DNA of 64,000 nucleotides, taken from positions 1 to 64,000 of the forward strand of contig NZ_FNFB01000028.1 of the NCBI RefSeq assembly GCF_900100395.1. Direction: 5' to 3'. The stretch is from Nonomuraea maritima (lineage in GTDB: Bacteria > Actinomycetota > Actinomycetes > Streptosporangiales > Streptosporangiaceae). The position numbers and the translations under genes were made by a program. Within the stretch, counting starts at the first letter, position 1. Each line of letters starts with the position of its first letter. This document shows, piece after piece, positions 55,081 to 62,978 of this stretch. Under the pieces are notes generated by a model, which was not told where the DNA came from, ran no database searches, and was given only the letters and a program-made list of their open reading frames with translations.

Positions 55081-55268
55081 CAGTCCTCCCGCTCGCGCTC
55101 GTAGACCCACCGGTCGAAGAGGGTCAGGGCCTTCTCGGCCGGGTTGGTCTGGTCTCGCCACACCAGGCGGCGGGCCGGCTGGATCACTGGGTCGCTGGGG
55201 TGCGGGGCGCGGATGGCGTGGAGCATGTCCGTGATCTCGTCGTCGGACGGCGTGGGCAGGAGCTTCAC
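55080..55268 (-). CDS. Small phage protein (62 aa)
   Basis: 62 residues from ATG 55268. Contains PSDDEITDMLHAIRAPHPSD and KALTLFDRWVYERERED, mostly helical and charged. Overlaps both neighbours (stop/start sharing). Function unknown. Confidence 0.55.
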   Translation of the reverse strand: MKLLPTPSDDEITDMLHAIRAPHPSDPVIQPARRLVWRDQTNPAEKALTLFDRWVYERERED

Positions 55269-56248
55269 TCGGTCACCTCGCCGATGGCCAGCTGGTAGAT
55301 GGTGTTGCGGTCCCGGACCGAAGTTGCTTCAGCGACGCGGACGAGCCGCTCGACCAGGTCCATGGGGCTGCTCATCGGCACGCCGAGCGCTGCGCAGTTG
55401 ATGCGGTGGATCGCCACCGGGAGCGTCGTGTACGCGGCGGGCGCTTCGGGAACGGTCTGGACCTCGACGAGGAAGCCGCTGTTCATCCAGTGGAAGATGC
55501 CGAGCCCGTCCTCGGTGAGGCCTCCCTTCCACACGTCTGGGTAGCGCTCGACGAGCCGCTCCATGTGCGCGGCCACCCGAGCCGGAGTCGCGTCGAGCGG
55601 GACGTACGCCTCAGCAAACGGGATCACGCCTGCGCTTCGCCGAGGGTGGATCACCGGGAAGTCGCTGGTGACGTCGCGGCCGGTCGCGTCGCTTACGGTG
55701 ATGTCCCACACGCGGCTCAGGTGACCGGGCGGCAAGGAGGCGCGGCGGGCGAGCCCGATGCCGAGCCGGGCGTTGAACCGCTCTGCGGTGATGCGTAGCA
55801 TCTCGCGCGGCCCTTCGGCGGTCTGCCACCGCGCGTTGTAGACGGGCGCGGCCACCTTGATGAAGACGGGGCTGGTGGCGCCCTCGATCGGGATGACCTG
55901 GCCGTCGCCCTGCTCCAGGTCGATCGTCACCTCGCACGCCAGGCCGTGGTACAGGCAGAGGTAGGCGGCGAGCTGGTTGGCCAGGTGGGCGGCGTTGAGG
56001 GCGGCCAGCAGGATCGCGTTGGGGAGGCGGTCGCACTCAACGCGGAACACCGGGTCGTTCTCGACGTCCTTGACGCGCTGGTTGATCATGCGGTCGGCGG
56101 CCTGCCCGTCACCGTCGAGGAGTTGGACGAGCCGGTCTCGGGCTGCCACGCCGACGTCGGTGAGCCGGTTGTTGATGACACCGTCGACGAGTTCGTCGAG
56201 GCGCTTTCCCGTGACTCTGAGGGCGGGTGCGGGGGGCGTGATGGTCAT
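55265..56248 (-). CDS. Phage hypothetical protein (327 aa), first gene of the recombination operon
   Basis: 327 residues from ATG 56248, with CCAGGAGAG just upstream. The N-terminal ~100 residues are helical (LVDGVINNRLTDVGVAARDR, AILLAALNAAHLANQLAAYL). The middle is beta-rich with HLSRVWDITVSDATGRDVTS and the end helical (DLVERLVRVAEATSVRDRNT). No family is recognised. It leads the operon of YqaJ and RecT, so it may be a replication or recombination accessory. Confidence 0.55.
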   Translation of the reverse strand: MTITPPAPALRVTGKRLDELVDGVINNRLTDVGVAARDRLVQLLDGDGQAADRMINQRVKDVENDPVFRVECDRLPNAILLAALNAAHLANQLAAYLCLYHGLACEVTIDLEQGDGQVIPIEGATSPVFIKVAAPVYNARWQTAEGPREMLRITAERFNARLGIGLARRASLPPGHLSRVWDITVSDATGRDVTSDFPVIHPRRSAGVIPFAEAYVPLDATPARVAAHMERLVERYPDVWKGGLTEDGLGIFHWMNSGFLVEVQTVPEAPAAYTTLPVAIHRINCAALGVPMSSPMDLVERLVRVAEATSVRDRNTIYQLAIGEVTE

Positions 56249-56264
56249 TCACTCTCCTGGCTTT

Positions 56265-56285
56265 GTCAGTGGTACCGCTTGCGCT
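56265..56285 (-). repeat. Dispersed ~21-bp repeat, copy E (before the recombination operon)
   Basis: Minus strand reads AGCGCAAGCGG-TACCACTGAC. It lies 16 bases before the ATG at 56248, and its end leads straight into the AGGAG ribosome site. Reading in one frame it would encode KRKRYH and stop. Confidence 0.75.
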
Positions 56286-56580
56286 TTTGGCGAGGTGTTA
56301 CGTGTGGTGTCCTCGCTTGGGGCTCGGTTCCGTTTCTGCTGGTTATTGCGGTCTCGGTGCCCTATTTGATCTTGTTTCGGACAGGCTGAACCGAGATCTC
56401 AACCATATCGTGAGCATGTCCTGTGTGTCCACTTTGGTGCGTACATACGTGACAGACGCGACACTCTTGCACGTGATTTCATGATCACCTTTAGTGATCG
56501 CTTTTTTGTCCAGCCCTGGGCGACATGGCGTACACGTTGGTACTGTTGCGACAATTACGCCACGAAAGAAGGACGCCACC
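56286..56580. promoter_or_regulatory. Divergent control region between early operon and candidate repressor
   Basis: Three GTGAT half-sites form two dyads: GTGAT-TTCATG-ATCAC (56473-56488) and GATCAC-CTTTA-GTGATC (56483-56499), the second followed by CTTTTTT. A possible minus promoter is TGGACA to TATGGT with 18 bases between, near 56440-56410. A possible plus -35 is TTGTCC near 56509. The layout suits a lysogeny switch, but the hairpin plus T-run could also end plus-strand transcripts. Confidence 0.5.
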
Positions 56581-57087
56581 GTGCCCACCCCACCGCAGAG
56601 GCCTGCCGACGCGGCACTCCTCCACCACCTCCGCACCCGGCGAGACGAGCTGCTGCCCGAAGTCCCTCTCAAGGCCATCGCCGACAAGGTCGCACGGACG
56701 GCGGGCTACAACTTCTACCCCAACAAGCTGCGCCGCATCGAAAGCGGCGAGACCAGTGCCAGCGATCTCGACTACGCCTGGGTTGCCTGGGCAGTCAACG
56801 CCACGCCCAACCAGGTCGAGGAAGTCGGCCGGCCCGAGGCCGCCCGCCTGCTTCGCGAGATCATCGACAAGCACTCCCCCAAGGACACCATCCTGTCCGC
56901 AGTGCTCGCTCCCGACGTAACCCCCGACGCCGTGCAAAAGCATCTCCGGCAGAAGCTTGAGGAGATCAGGTCGGCACCAAATTTCACGCCCGAGGAGCGG
57001 GCCAGCATGGAGGAGTTCCTCATCGCCCAGATCGAGCTTCTGCTCCAGAATGTTGGGCGTCAGATGGAGATGCTCCGCTCACGCTGA
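56581..57087 (+). CDS. XRE-like HTH protein, candidate lysogeny repressor
   Basis: 168 residues from GTG 56581, with AAGAAGGA eight bases upstream; the longer frame from 56494 is rejected. The HTH region reads LLPEVPLKAIADKVARTAGY then NKLRRIESGETSASDLDYAW, a Cro/C1-like pattern with the final IESG turn. The C-terminal ~90 residues are helical (LAPDVTPDAVQKHLRQKLEE, EEFLIAQIELLLQNVGRQME). Its strand, divergent position opposite the early operon and the GTGAT dyads upstream make it a good repressor candidate. Confidence 0.65.
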   Translation: MPTPPQRPADAALLHHLRTRRDELLPEVPLKAIADKVARTAGYNFYPNKLRRIESGETSASDLDYAWVAWAVNATPNQVEEVGRPEAARLLREIIDKHSPKDTILSAVLAPDVTPDAVQKHLRQKLEEIRSAPNFTPEERASMEEFLIAQIELLLQNVGRQMEMLRSR

Positions 57088-57097
57088 CCCGCAGAGA

Positions 57098-58057
57098 TCA
57101 GTTCAGCCAGTTACGCGCGGCATGGAAGATCAACGCTGGGCGGGAATCAACTTCCGCGAGGTCCCGCATCCGCTTGATCCGCCGCAGGATCGTCGACTTG
57201 GACACATCCATCAGCCGGGCCATCTGTTCGTCCGTCTGCCCTGCCACGATGTACTGCAGGATCGACATGTCGACCGGATCCAGCTCGGTGTGCTTATCGG
57301 CGGCGGCCAGGCGGGGATCGCGCAAGGGAACTGCCTCGTTCCAATGATGCTCGAACACTACGATCATGGATTCCAGCAATGACCCGCCACGGATGAGAAG
57401 CGTGGACATCTGATCCGGATATCCACGAGGCCACCTCGGCACCAACGCCTTCTCGCGGTCGGAGATGATCAGCTTGAACGGCAGACTCTTGGCCACCCTC
57501 ACGTCTGTGCCCAGTGCCACCACGTTCCGCAGCCCGGACATGGCGTTCTCATCGTCCAGCACCGCCTGCTCGTAGATGAAGCGACGCTTCGGCCGGCGCA
57601 CCGTGCCGTCCGGGTTGCGTCGCGCCGGGTCCCCCGGTGCATGCACCCTCGTAAGCGGGATGAACGGGTAAGTGGCGAACTGCATCACCTCTCGGTGTGC
57701 TCCGAGAGTGAGATCGTCGATCGCGGCCCCGACGCGCTGACGCGATTTGAGGACCTCCACGGGCGCGTTCGGGCCGTACTGAGTGTTCGCCTCGTACACC
57801 TCGCGCAGTTCTTCCGCCTGCAGCTTCAGACGCGCGAGGCTCACTTCCGCCTGTGCCACGACAGGCTGCAGAGCGAAGTCCGGGTGGCGCGCAGTGGCGG
57901 GTTCACCAACGACAAGTCCGACATCACGCAAGCGTTCGAGTGCGTACTCGGCGGGCAGACCGCCGAAACGTTCCAAAAGCTGCTGCGTCGACGTTGGGCC
58001 TTCCTCGATCAAGTAGATGTAGATCGAGGCCCCGGTGTCGCCGATCCCCATGGGCAC
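57098..58057 (-). CDS. TrmB/LuxR-type transcriptional regulator
   Basis: 319 residues from GTG 58057, with AAGGAG eight bases upstream. The N-terminus (DTGASIYIYLIEEGPTSTQQ, ALERLRDVGLVVGE) is a TrmB-like winged helix. A middle coiled helix follows, then a phospholipase-D-like-shaped effector region. The C-terminal ~65 residues are a LuxR-type HTH (LDPVDMSILQYIVAGQTDEQ, MARLMDVSKSTILRRIKRMR). Such proteins control nearby operons in actinomycetes. It is convergent with the candidate repressor and sits beside two cell-envelope genes. Confidence 0.75.
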   Translation of the reverse strand: MPMGIGDTGASIYIYLIEEGPTSTQQLLERFGGLPAEYALERLRDVGLVVGEPATARHPDFALQPVVAQAEVSLARLKLQAEELREVYEANTQYGPNAPVEVLKSRQRVGAAIDDLTLGAHREVMQFATYPFIPLTRVHAPGDPARRNPDGTVRRPKRRFIYEQAVLDDENAMSGLRNVVALGTDVRVAKSLPFKLIISDREKALVPRWPRGYPDQMSTLLIRGGSLLESMIVVFEHHWNEAVPLRDPRLAAADKHTELDPVDMSILQYIVAGQTDEQMARLMDVSKSTILRRIKRMRDLAEVDSRPALIFHAARNWLN

Positions 58058-58088
58058 GGCTTGATCTCCTTCGTTGCATCCCGGTTGG

Positions 58089-58349
58089 TTACAGCCGCGC
58101 CCGCGCTGGTTGGTGGAGCAGCGCGGCGGTGCTGCGTGCATGTTCCAGGCCGAAGCGGTAGGCCCGGCGCCAGGCCGCCACGGCGCGGTGGACCACGACC
58201 GCCAAGGTCGCGACTAGCACTGCTACGCCGGCCCACAGCAGGATGACCGCCCCGGTCATGCCGGAAAGGCCTGTTGCGATGGTGGCGGCGGCCACCGCGG
58301 CGGCCACCGAAGTGGCCGCCGCGGCGATGTACATGGTGAGCGTTTCCAA
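58089..58349 (-). CDS. Small membrane protein (86 aa)
   Basis: 86 residues from ATG 58349. Two membrane segments (MYIAAAATSVAAAVAAATIA, GAVILLWAGVAVLVATLAVV) and a basic tail (AVAAWRRAYRFGLEHARST). Located between the secreted protein gene and the regulator, all on one strand. Function unknown. Confidence 0.55.
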   Translation of the reverse strand: METLTMYIAAAATSVAAAVAAATIATGLSGMTGAVILLWAGVAVLVATLAVVVHRAVAAWRRAYRFGLEHARSTAALLHQPARARL

Positions 58350-58352
58350 GAT

Positions 58353-58733
58353 CTACCAGCCTCCGGCGTCGCTGTCGGCTGACGCCGAGACCTTGGTGGT
58401 GGTCACGGTGGTCGTCGACTCGGTGACGGTGCGGGTGATGGTCTTGCTGCCGTCAGGGTTGTAGACGGTCTGGATGGTCTCGGTCTTGGTGCGGGTGCCT
58501 GGCTTGGTGGTGCTGGTCGGCGTCGCGCTCGCCTCAGGGGTGGGCGGGTTGAGGGTGAGCTCCGCGGTGGGGGTGGGCTGCGCAGTGGCAGTCGCGCTTT
58601 CGGATGCGGACACGCTCGGCGAGGGAGAAGGGCTGACAGGGTCGGCCCAAGCAGAGGAAGAAGCGCTTACGGCGACGAGCAGAGCGGTGCCGGAGATAGC
58701 GAGGGCGGCGCGAAGACGCGTGATCATTGTCAA
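58353..58733 (-). CDS. Secreted Ser/Thr/Pro-rich protein
   Basis: 126 residues from ATG 58733. A clear signal peptide (MITRLRAALAISGTALLVAV, SASSSAWA) precedes a low-complexity mature part: SPSPSPSVSASESATATAQP, then TPTSTTKPGTRTKTETIQTV, and a repeated TxTx segment (KTITRTVTESTTTVTTTK). It is likely an extended, possibly glycosylated, wall-facing protein. No anchor is visible. Function unknown; its partners are the membrane protein and regulator downstream. Confidence 0.65.
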   Translation of the reverse strand: MTMITRLRAALAISGTALLVAVSASSSAWADPVSPSPSPSVSASESATATAQPTPTAELTLNPPTPEASATPTSTTKPGTRTKTETIQTVYNPDGSKTITRTVTESTTTVTTTKVSASADSDAGGW

Positions 58734-59052
58734 GAGCTGCTTTCAAAGCGAGATGGGTAGCGCGTAGGTGCGACACGGAAGCCGGATAGCGGTTTCCGCT
58801 TGGCTGGCATTACGCACCGTGCGCGTCGGAGCGATCCATGTAAATCCTTGAATGACGGGTATGTCCAGATGAACGGGTTGACACTTTAGACACATGACAC
58901 TTTGTTGTCACCGTCAGACAAGCCGGAAAGGAACCGTCCGTAACGATCGGGCATCAGCGGCGGTTCAGCAGTACCCCGGTGTTTCGCACCTGACCATGAC
59001 TGGCTAAGTTGACCACGGCCCTATCTGTGGGTTGACCCCCTAAGGAACGCAC
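58734..59052. promoter_or_regulatory. Control region with iterated TGACACTTT
   Basis: Two direct copies of TGACACTTT (58879-58887 and 58895-58903) are spaced 16 bases start to start, with an inverted TGTCA at 58906-58910. TTGACA within the first copy is also a plus-strand -35-like box. No gene is supported in the 320-base gap. A GATAGCGGTTTCCGCT dyad lies near 58788. Confidence 0.5.
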
Positions 59053-59262
59053 ATGACACGCATCGCCGCGATCGCCATGAGCATTGTCTTCATCGTGGCG
59101 CTCATCGAGCACGCCCTAAAAGGCACTGCGCCCGCCATGCTCGTCGCCCTGGCCGCGCTCGCCATGGTGAGCGTCACCGCGACCGCGGCACTCGGCCGCC
59201 CCCGCCGCCTGGCCGGCCTCGCCTACCGCCGCGGCTATCAGGACGCCAGCCGGACGCCTTAG
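59053..59262 (+). CDS. Small membrane protein (69 aa)
   Basis: 69 residues from ATG 59053, with AAGGA upstream. Two membrane segments (IAAIAMSIVFIVALIEHAL, AMLVALAALAMVSVTATAAL) and a basic C-terminus with YRRGYQDAS. Similar short actinomycete membrane proteins exist in mobile elements. It is convergent with the triple-GntR gene and overlaps its end by four bases. Confidence 0.6.
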   Translation: MTRIAAIAMSIVFIVALIEHALKGTAPAMLVALAALAMVSVTATAALGRPRRLAGLAYRRGYQDASRTP

Positions 59263-59960
59263 CTCTCCTCGCGTTCCTTGACGAAGGTGCCCTTCGCGGC
59301 CACCGTCACGACCAGGCCCTGCTCCTGCAGCAGGGCGATCGCGGCCCGCACCACCTTTCGGGACATCTGGAACTGCTCAGCCAGCGCCACCTCTCCCGGC
59401 AGGCAGTCGCCCGGCATGTAGCGGCCGTCGCGGATCTGCGCGGCGATCGCCTCGGCCAGCTTCTCGCCCTTCGTCGCCTCTCGACGAACTTGCGTTCCCT
59501 CAGGGCCGACGAAACGGCCGTGCCGACCGCGTGAGTGGATCAGACCCTCCTGGCGCAGCTCCCGCAGAGCCGCGCGGATCGCCGGCGAGGACAGCTTGTA
59601 GGTGGCCATCAGCTCTGGCTCCTTGGGCAGCTGATCTCCTGCCTTCAAGGTGCCCTTCGCGATGCCTTCGCGAATGTCGTGCAGCATCCGCCCGGTCGCT
59701 GACATCGGCGGCGTACAGCCTTTGGGATCGGTGACGAACGAGCCGGAGCCTTGCACGGTGACGATCAAGCCCTTCCGCCTCAGGCGCTCGAGACCAGATC
59801 GGACGGCCGCGCGGCCGACGCCATACGCGGCTTGCAGGTACGGCTCGGACGGTAGCTGGTCACCTGGACGGAGTCTGCCCGCCTCGATATCGGCCAGCAC
59901 GCCAGTCGCGACGCGCTCCCCCGGCGTCATGGCGGGGGCCTCGTCGAGGGATGTGGTCAC
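59259..59960 (-). CDS. Regulator with three tandem GntR winged-helix domains
   Basis: 233 residues from GTG 59960 (ATG 59930 possible). Three complete GntR-type wHTH modules fill it: 15-77 (RLRPGDQLPSEPYLQAAYGV, GSGSFVT), 88-151 (TLKAGDQLPKEPELMATYKL, GRHGRFVG) and 164-228 (RYMPGDCLPGEVALAEQFQM, AAKGTFV). There is no effector or ligand-binding domain. GntR proteins normally have one wHTH and bind DNA as dimers, so a three-module chain could bind a triple site alone. Likely represses phage operons. Confidence 0.85.
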   Translation of the reverse strand: MTTSLDEAPAMTPGERVATGVLADIEAGRLRPGDQLPSEPYLQAAYGVGRAAVRSGLERLRRKGLIVTVQGSGSFVTDPKGCTPPMSATGRMLHDIREGIAKGTLKAGDQLPKEPELMATYKLSSPAIRAALRELRQEGLIHSRGRHGRFVGPEGTQVRREATKGEKLAEAIAAQIRDGRYMPGDCLPGEVALAEQFQMSRKVVRAAIALLQEQGLVVTVAAKGTFVKEREES

Positions 59961-59998
59961 GCGACTACGGTACCCCCGACACCCGACAACAGGTACAC

Positions 59999-60511
59999 CT
60001 ATTGGGACGCGTTGGGTGGTTTTGGGTAGGTGCCCCGGCCCGGGACGGTGTAGACGACGTCCTGCTCGCGCAGAAGCCCGAGCGCCCGCCGCACCGTACC
60101 CTTGGCCACGCCGTACTCCTGGGAGAGCTGCGTCTCGGACGGCAGCGGTGTCTCCTCGCTGAACCGGCCGGCCCGGACCTTCGCGGCCAGGTCGTCGGCG
60201 ATCGACTGGAACTGCCAGCCGGCGCGGGCCTCCCGCGGTGCATTTTGCGGCCCGACGAACGAGCCTTCCCCTCGCACGGTATAGATCAGGCCCGCCTCGC
60301 GCAGCTCCTTGATGGCTCTGCGGGCGGTGATCCGTGCGACGCCATACTGCGCCATCAGCTCCGACTCCGAAGGGACCAACGCGCCCGGGCCCAGCTCGCC
60401 GTCATCGATGCGCTTGCGGAGCGCATCGGCGAGCTGGTCGTAGAGCGGCCGCGGGCCGCGCGGGTTGAGCTGCACGTCACGGACGCTAGATGTCCTGGTA
60501 CGTGCTCCCAT
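59999..60511 (-). CDS. Regulator with two tandem GntR winged-helix domains
   Basis: 170 residues from ATG 60511. Two GntR wHTH modules: 21-86 (ELGPGALVPSESELMAQYGV, ARITARRAIKELREAGL) and 100-163 (RFSEETPLPSETQLSQEYGV, AKGTVRRALGLLREQDV). No effector domain. It lies upstream of the triple-GntR gene by 38 bases, same strand, and probably arose with it by domain duplication. Two palindromes just before the gene look like its operators. Confidence 0.85.
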   Translation of the reverse strand: MGARTRTSSVRDVQLNPRGPRPLYDQLADALRKRIDDGELGPGALVPSESELMAQYGVARITARRAIKELREAGLIYTVRGEGSFVGPQNAPREARAGWQFQSIADDLAAKVRAGRFSEETPLPSETQLSQEYGVAKGTVRRALGLLREQDVVYTVPGRGTYPKPPNASQ

Positions 60512-60517
60512 CGGCGA

Positions 60518-60575
60518 CTACATGTAGTTAGCAATTCTAATCCTTCTATTAAATCGTCTAGTACAAGCCCTAGAC
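60518..60575. promoter_or_regulatory. Operator dyads upstream of the double-GntR gene
   Basis: CTACATGTAG (60518-60527) is a perfect palindrome, and GTCTAG (60556-60561) with CTAGAC (60570-60575) is a perfect dyad around 8 bases. GTCTAG/CTAGAC resembles the GT-N-TA-N-AC style of HutC-type GntR operators. The AT-rich gap also holds TAGAAT on the minus strand, a good -10 box. Confidence 0.6.
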
Positions 60576-60606
60576 CGATAGGGACAGGTGCCATTACCGT
60601 GTGGAT

Positions 60607-60939
60607 ATGCCACCCAGAGACCACCACACCTCACGCATTCCGCCGGACAACACCGGGCTGCCTCAGGGCCTGGAGGAAGCCCTGGTTGTACTGGCTCACG
60701 ACATCTGCGTCTGCGGAAAGCCGATCGTCCTCATGGGAAACGGCAAGTACCGCTCCACTGAGTGGCAACTCGCCGTTGACCGGTTGAAATGCCTCATCAA
60801 CAGGTACCACCGGCCCGCCACGGAGGAAGACAAGGCCGCCCAGACAGCGCAGGTGCCCGCGCCCCATCAGTCGACGAGACGCATCCGGGTCACCGCACCC
60901 TGCAACCGTCCGACGCTTGGCGCGGGAGACTGGATGTGA
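60607..60939 (+). CDS. Hypothetical protein (110 aa), divergent from GntR genes
   Basis: 110 residues from ATG 60607 (GTG 60601 possible); no clear ribosome site. Contains LVVLAHDICVCGKPIVLMGN, GKYRSTEWQLAVDRLKCLIN, RYHRPATEEDKA. The Cys pair CVCG may hold metal. The stop overlaps the next gene as GTGA. It is divergently placed against the GntR genes, so regulation by them is likely. Confidence 0.55.
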   Translation: MPPRDHHTSRIPPDNTGLPQGLEEALVVLAHDICVCGKPIVLMGNGKYRSTEWQLAVDRLKCLINRYHRPATEEDKAAQTAQVPAPHQSTRRIRVTAPCNRPTLGAGDWM

Positions 60940-61652
60940 GCGGCTACACCATCATTCCCCAGGTCATTGCCTACAGCGGCGAGATCGTCGACGACCCGAT
61001 CATCTACGTACCGGACGACGGCACCGACCGAGGAGAGAGGCTCTCTTACCAGGACCCGAAGTCGTCCGACTACCTCAACGGTGTGCTGCGCGCCCGCGTG
61101 AAAACGAACCGGGCTGGTGTGGTCCGCATGCGCAAGCTGAACACCCGGCGGCAGTGGGCGTGCATGGATCACGGCATGTGCCAGGTGTGCGGCAAGTTCG
61201 CGCGCGATCCGCAGACGAAGCGCCTCTGGTGGCTGCTCGTGCCCCCGGTGTTCGAGCAGGTCGACGTCGACTCCGGCCGCACCAACGCGCCACCCATCTG
61301 CCAGACCTGCATCCCGTTCGCGCTGCGCGACTGCCCCATGCTGCTCAGGAACGTCACGTTGTGGTCGGTGGGCTGGACGGAGTCAGCCGGAGTGCTGGGC
61401 GACCTGTACCGGCCTAACGTCTGCGGCATCCCGCACCTGAAGCTCAAGAACGTGTTCGTCCCGTGGGACAACTTCCGCCGCCTGCCGGACACGCTCGCCA
61501 CGAGCCAGGTCCTGCTGCTGAAGGACATGCGGCAGCACGACCTCCCCGAGCCGGCGCCACCGGACCCCGAACCGATCCATCCTGTGGGGGTGCCTGAGCT
61601 GGCGTGGCCACCACCTCGCACCCAGGACCGCGCTTCCCCGCACAGGTCCTGA
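60936..61652 (+). CDS. Hypothetical protein with Cys motifs (238 aa)
   Basis: 238 residues from GTG 60936. Contains YLNGVLRARVKTNRAGVVRM, then CMDHGMCQVCGKFA and later PPICQTCIPFALRDCP, a set of Cys/His pairs likely forming a zinc-binding knuckle. The C-terminus is Pro-rich. Similar proteins occur near GntR genes in actinomycete integrative elements. No enzyme signature is visible. It ends at a convergent terminator. Confidence 0.6.
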   Translation: MSGYTIIPQVIAYSGEIVDDPIIYVPDDGTDRGERLSYQDPKSSDYLNGVLRARVKTNRAGVVRMRKLNTRRQWACMDHGMCQVCGKFARDPQTKRLWWLLVPPVFEQVDVDSGRTNAPPICQTCIPFALRDCPMLLRNVTLWSVGWTESAGVLGDLYRPNVCGIPHLKLKNVFVPWDNFRRLPDTLATSQVLLLKDMRQHDLPEPAPPDPEPIHPVGVPELAWPPPRTQDRASPHRS

Positions 61653-61705
61653 TGGGGTCCAGCCGCACGGTGCCCCGGTGGTGGCCACGCCACCCGGAAA
61701 CGACG

Positions 61706-61737
61706 AAGGCCCTGATCCCAGATGGGATCAGGGCCTT
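61706..61737. terminator. Perfect 14-bp bidirectional terminator
   Basis: AAGGCCCTGATCCC (61706-61719) and GGGATCAGGGCCTT (61724-61737) enclose AGAT. It separates the plus-strand gene ending at 61652 from the minus-strand gene ending at 61775. Confidence 0.8.
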
Positions 61738-61774
61738 CGCGATGAAGAACGGCCAACAGGCCAGTGATCAAAGC

Positions 61775-62239
61775 CTAGCCGATGGGCTTCGCGTTCGAGC
61801 GGGTCCGCGACAGAACGGGCATCGCGTCCCGCGTGACCTCGAACGCCGCCAGATACCCGCCGTCACTCTCGCTGATCAGCCCCACGCCGTAGTCGACGCC
61901 GCACGGCTGGCACCGTACCGAGAACTCCAGCCAAGCATCCGCCTTCAGGTGCGCCCACCGCGGGCAGCACGGCATCATCGACCACAGCATGCCGCCCCGC
62001 GCCAGCTCGGTGTACCGGTGGATGACGACTCCCTGGACCAGCTCGCGGTCCCCGATCGTCTTCGTCGGCCCGTACACGGTCGGCGTCGGGGCTTCGCTGG
62101 TCGACCAGGTCTTCGCGACGATCTCGTACCCGGCGCGTTCGATCGTGTCCTCCATCTGCCCGATCAACTGCTCGGGCTCCAGCGCGAGCTGGCCTGGGTC
62201 GCCCAGCAGCACGCGCAGGTCCTGCCGGTAGCCAGTCAT
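61775..62239 (-). CDS. Phage hypothetical protein (154 aa)
   Basis: 154 residues from ATG 62239. Contains TIERAGYEIVAKTWSTSEAP, LVQGVVIHRYTELARGGMLW, MMPCCPRWAHLKADAWLEFS, VRCQPCGVDYGVGLIS. Two Cys pairs (CC and CQPC) could bind zinc. It ends the rightmost minus-strand operon. Function unknown. Confidence 0.55.
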   Translation of the reverse strand: MTGYRQDLRVLLGDPGQLALEPEQLIGQMEDTIERAGYEIVAKTWSTSEAPTPTVYGPTKTIGDRELVQGVVIHRYTELARGGMLWSMMPCCPRWAHLKADAWLEFSVRCQPCGVDYGVGLISESDGGYLAAFEVTRDAMPVLSRTRSNAKPIG

Positions 62240-62655
62240 GCCACCTCCAACGCCGTGGCGTAGTGCGCGAGATACGTCTCGAGCCCATCGTCGTCGCCGG
62301 CGCGGCGGAAGTCCGGGCCGATGAAGCTCGTCATGAGCTTCGCCCCGCCGAGGAGAGTGGCGACCAACTCGGCCAACTGCTCGGGCGTCGGGAGCACGCG
62401 GTCACCGAACCAGGTCATCTTGTCGACCACGTCGAACGGGCTCTCGCCAGGGACGCACCTGCTGTACGCCCAGCCGCGCTCCTCATCCCAGTAGAACAGC
62501 CGGTCGCCGGGCGCCTCGTTCGGGTCGCCGAGGTGCAGCACGCCCGCGCGTATCGGGTCGTTCGTGGTCTGGAGCCCGTTGATCTCGACGCCTCGGGCGA
62601 TGACGGCGTTGCCGCACGCCTCCATGTACGGCTCGTGCAGGGTCTCGCCGATCAC
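62236..62655 (-). CDS. DUF6292-like protein (139 aa)
   Basis: 139 residues from GTG 62655, GTGA overlap; the frame to 62904 is rejected. The pattern PYMEACGNAVIARGVEINGL, followed by HLGDPNEAPGDRLFYWDEER and GWAYSRC, matches the style of DUF6292 proteins of actinomycetes, which have the WD-E-x-GW box. Function is unknown for the family. Confidence 0.55.
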   Translation of the reverse strand: MIGETLHEPYMEACGNAVIARGVEINGLQTTNDPIRAGVLHLGDPNEAPGDRLFYWDEERGWAYSRCVPGESPFDVVDKMTWFGDRVLPTPEQLAELVATLLGGAKLMTSFIGPDFRRAGDDDGLETYLAHYATALEVA

Positions 62656-62978
62656 TGCTGTCCCTCCGGGCGGTAGGTGATTTCTTCGCGGATCTGCGGC
62701 TTCCACGCGTCGACGTCGACGGCCTCCAGGTCGGACAGGACGCGCGACAGCAGCTGCTCCCACTCCTCGACGCGGGCCCGCTGAGAGACGGGGATGGGGT
62801 AGGAGGACGGGCCGTTGAGCTGTCCACGCAGCATTTCGACGGCCGAGCCGATGCGCGACCGGCACGTCTTGACCTCCGTGCCAGCGTGTACCATCGCGCC
62901 CCACGGGCGGCGCCTCTCGTGGAACTCCCGCTGTCCTTCGCCCGGCTGCTGCTGCTCGGGCAGCTTGCCCTTAGCCAC
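62652..62978 (-). CDS. Phage hypothetical protein (108 aa)
   Basis: 108 residues from ATG 62978. Charged N-terminus, then MVHAGTEVKTCRSRIGSAVE and a helix (ARVEEWEQLLSRVLSDLEAV) ending ITYRPEGQQ. Overlaps the small upstream gene by 8 bases and the DUF6292-like gene by 4. Function unknown. Confidence 0.5.
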   Translation of the reverse strand: MAKGKLPEQQQPGEGQREFHERRRPWGAMVHAGTEVKTCRSRIGSAVEMLRGQLNGPSSYPIPVSQRARVEEWEQLLSRVLSDLEAVDVDAWKPQIREEITYRPEGQQ

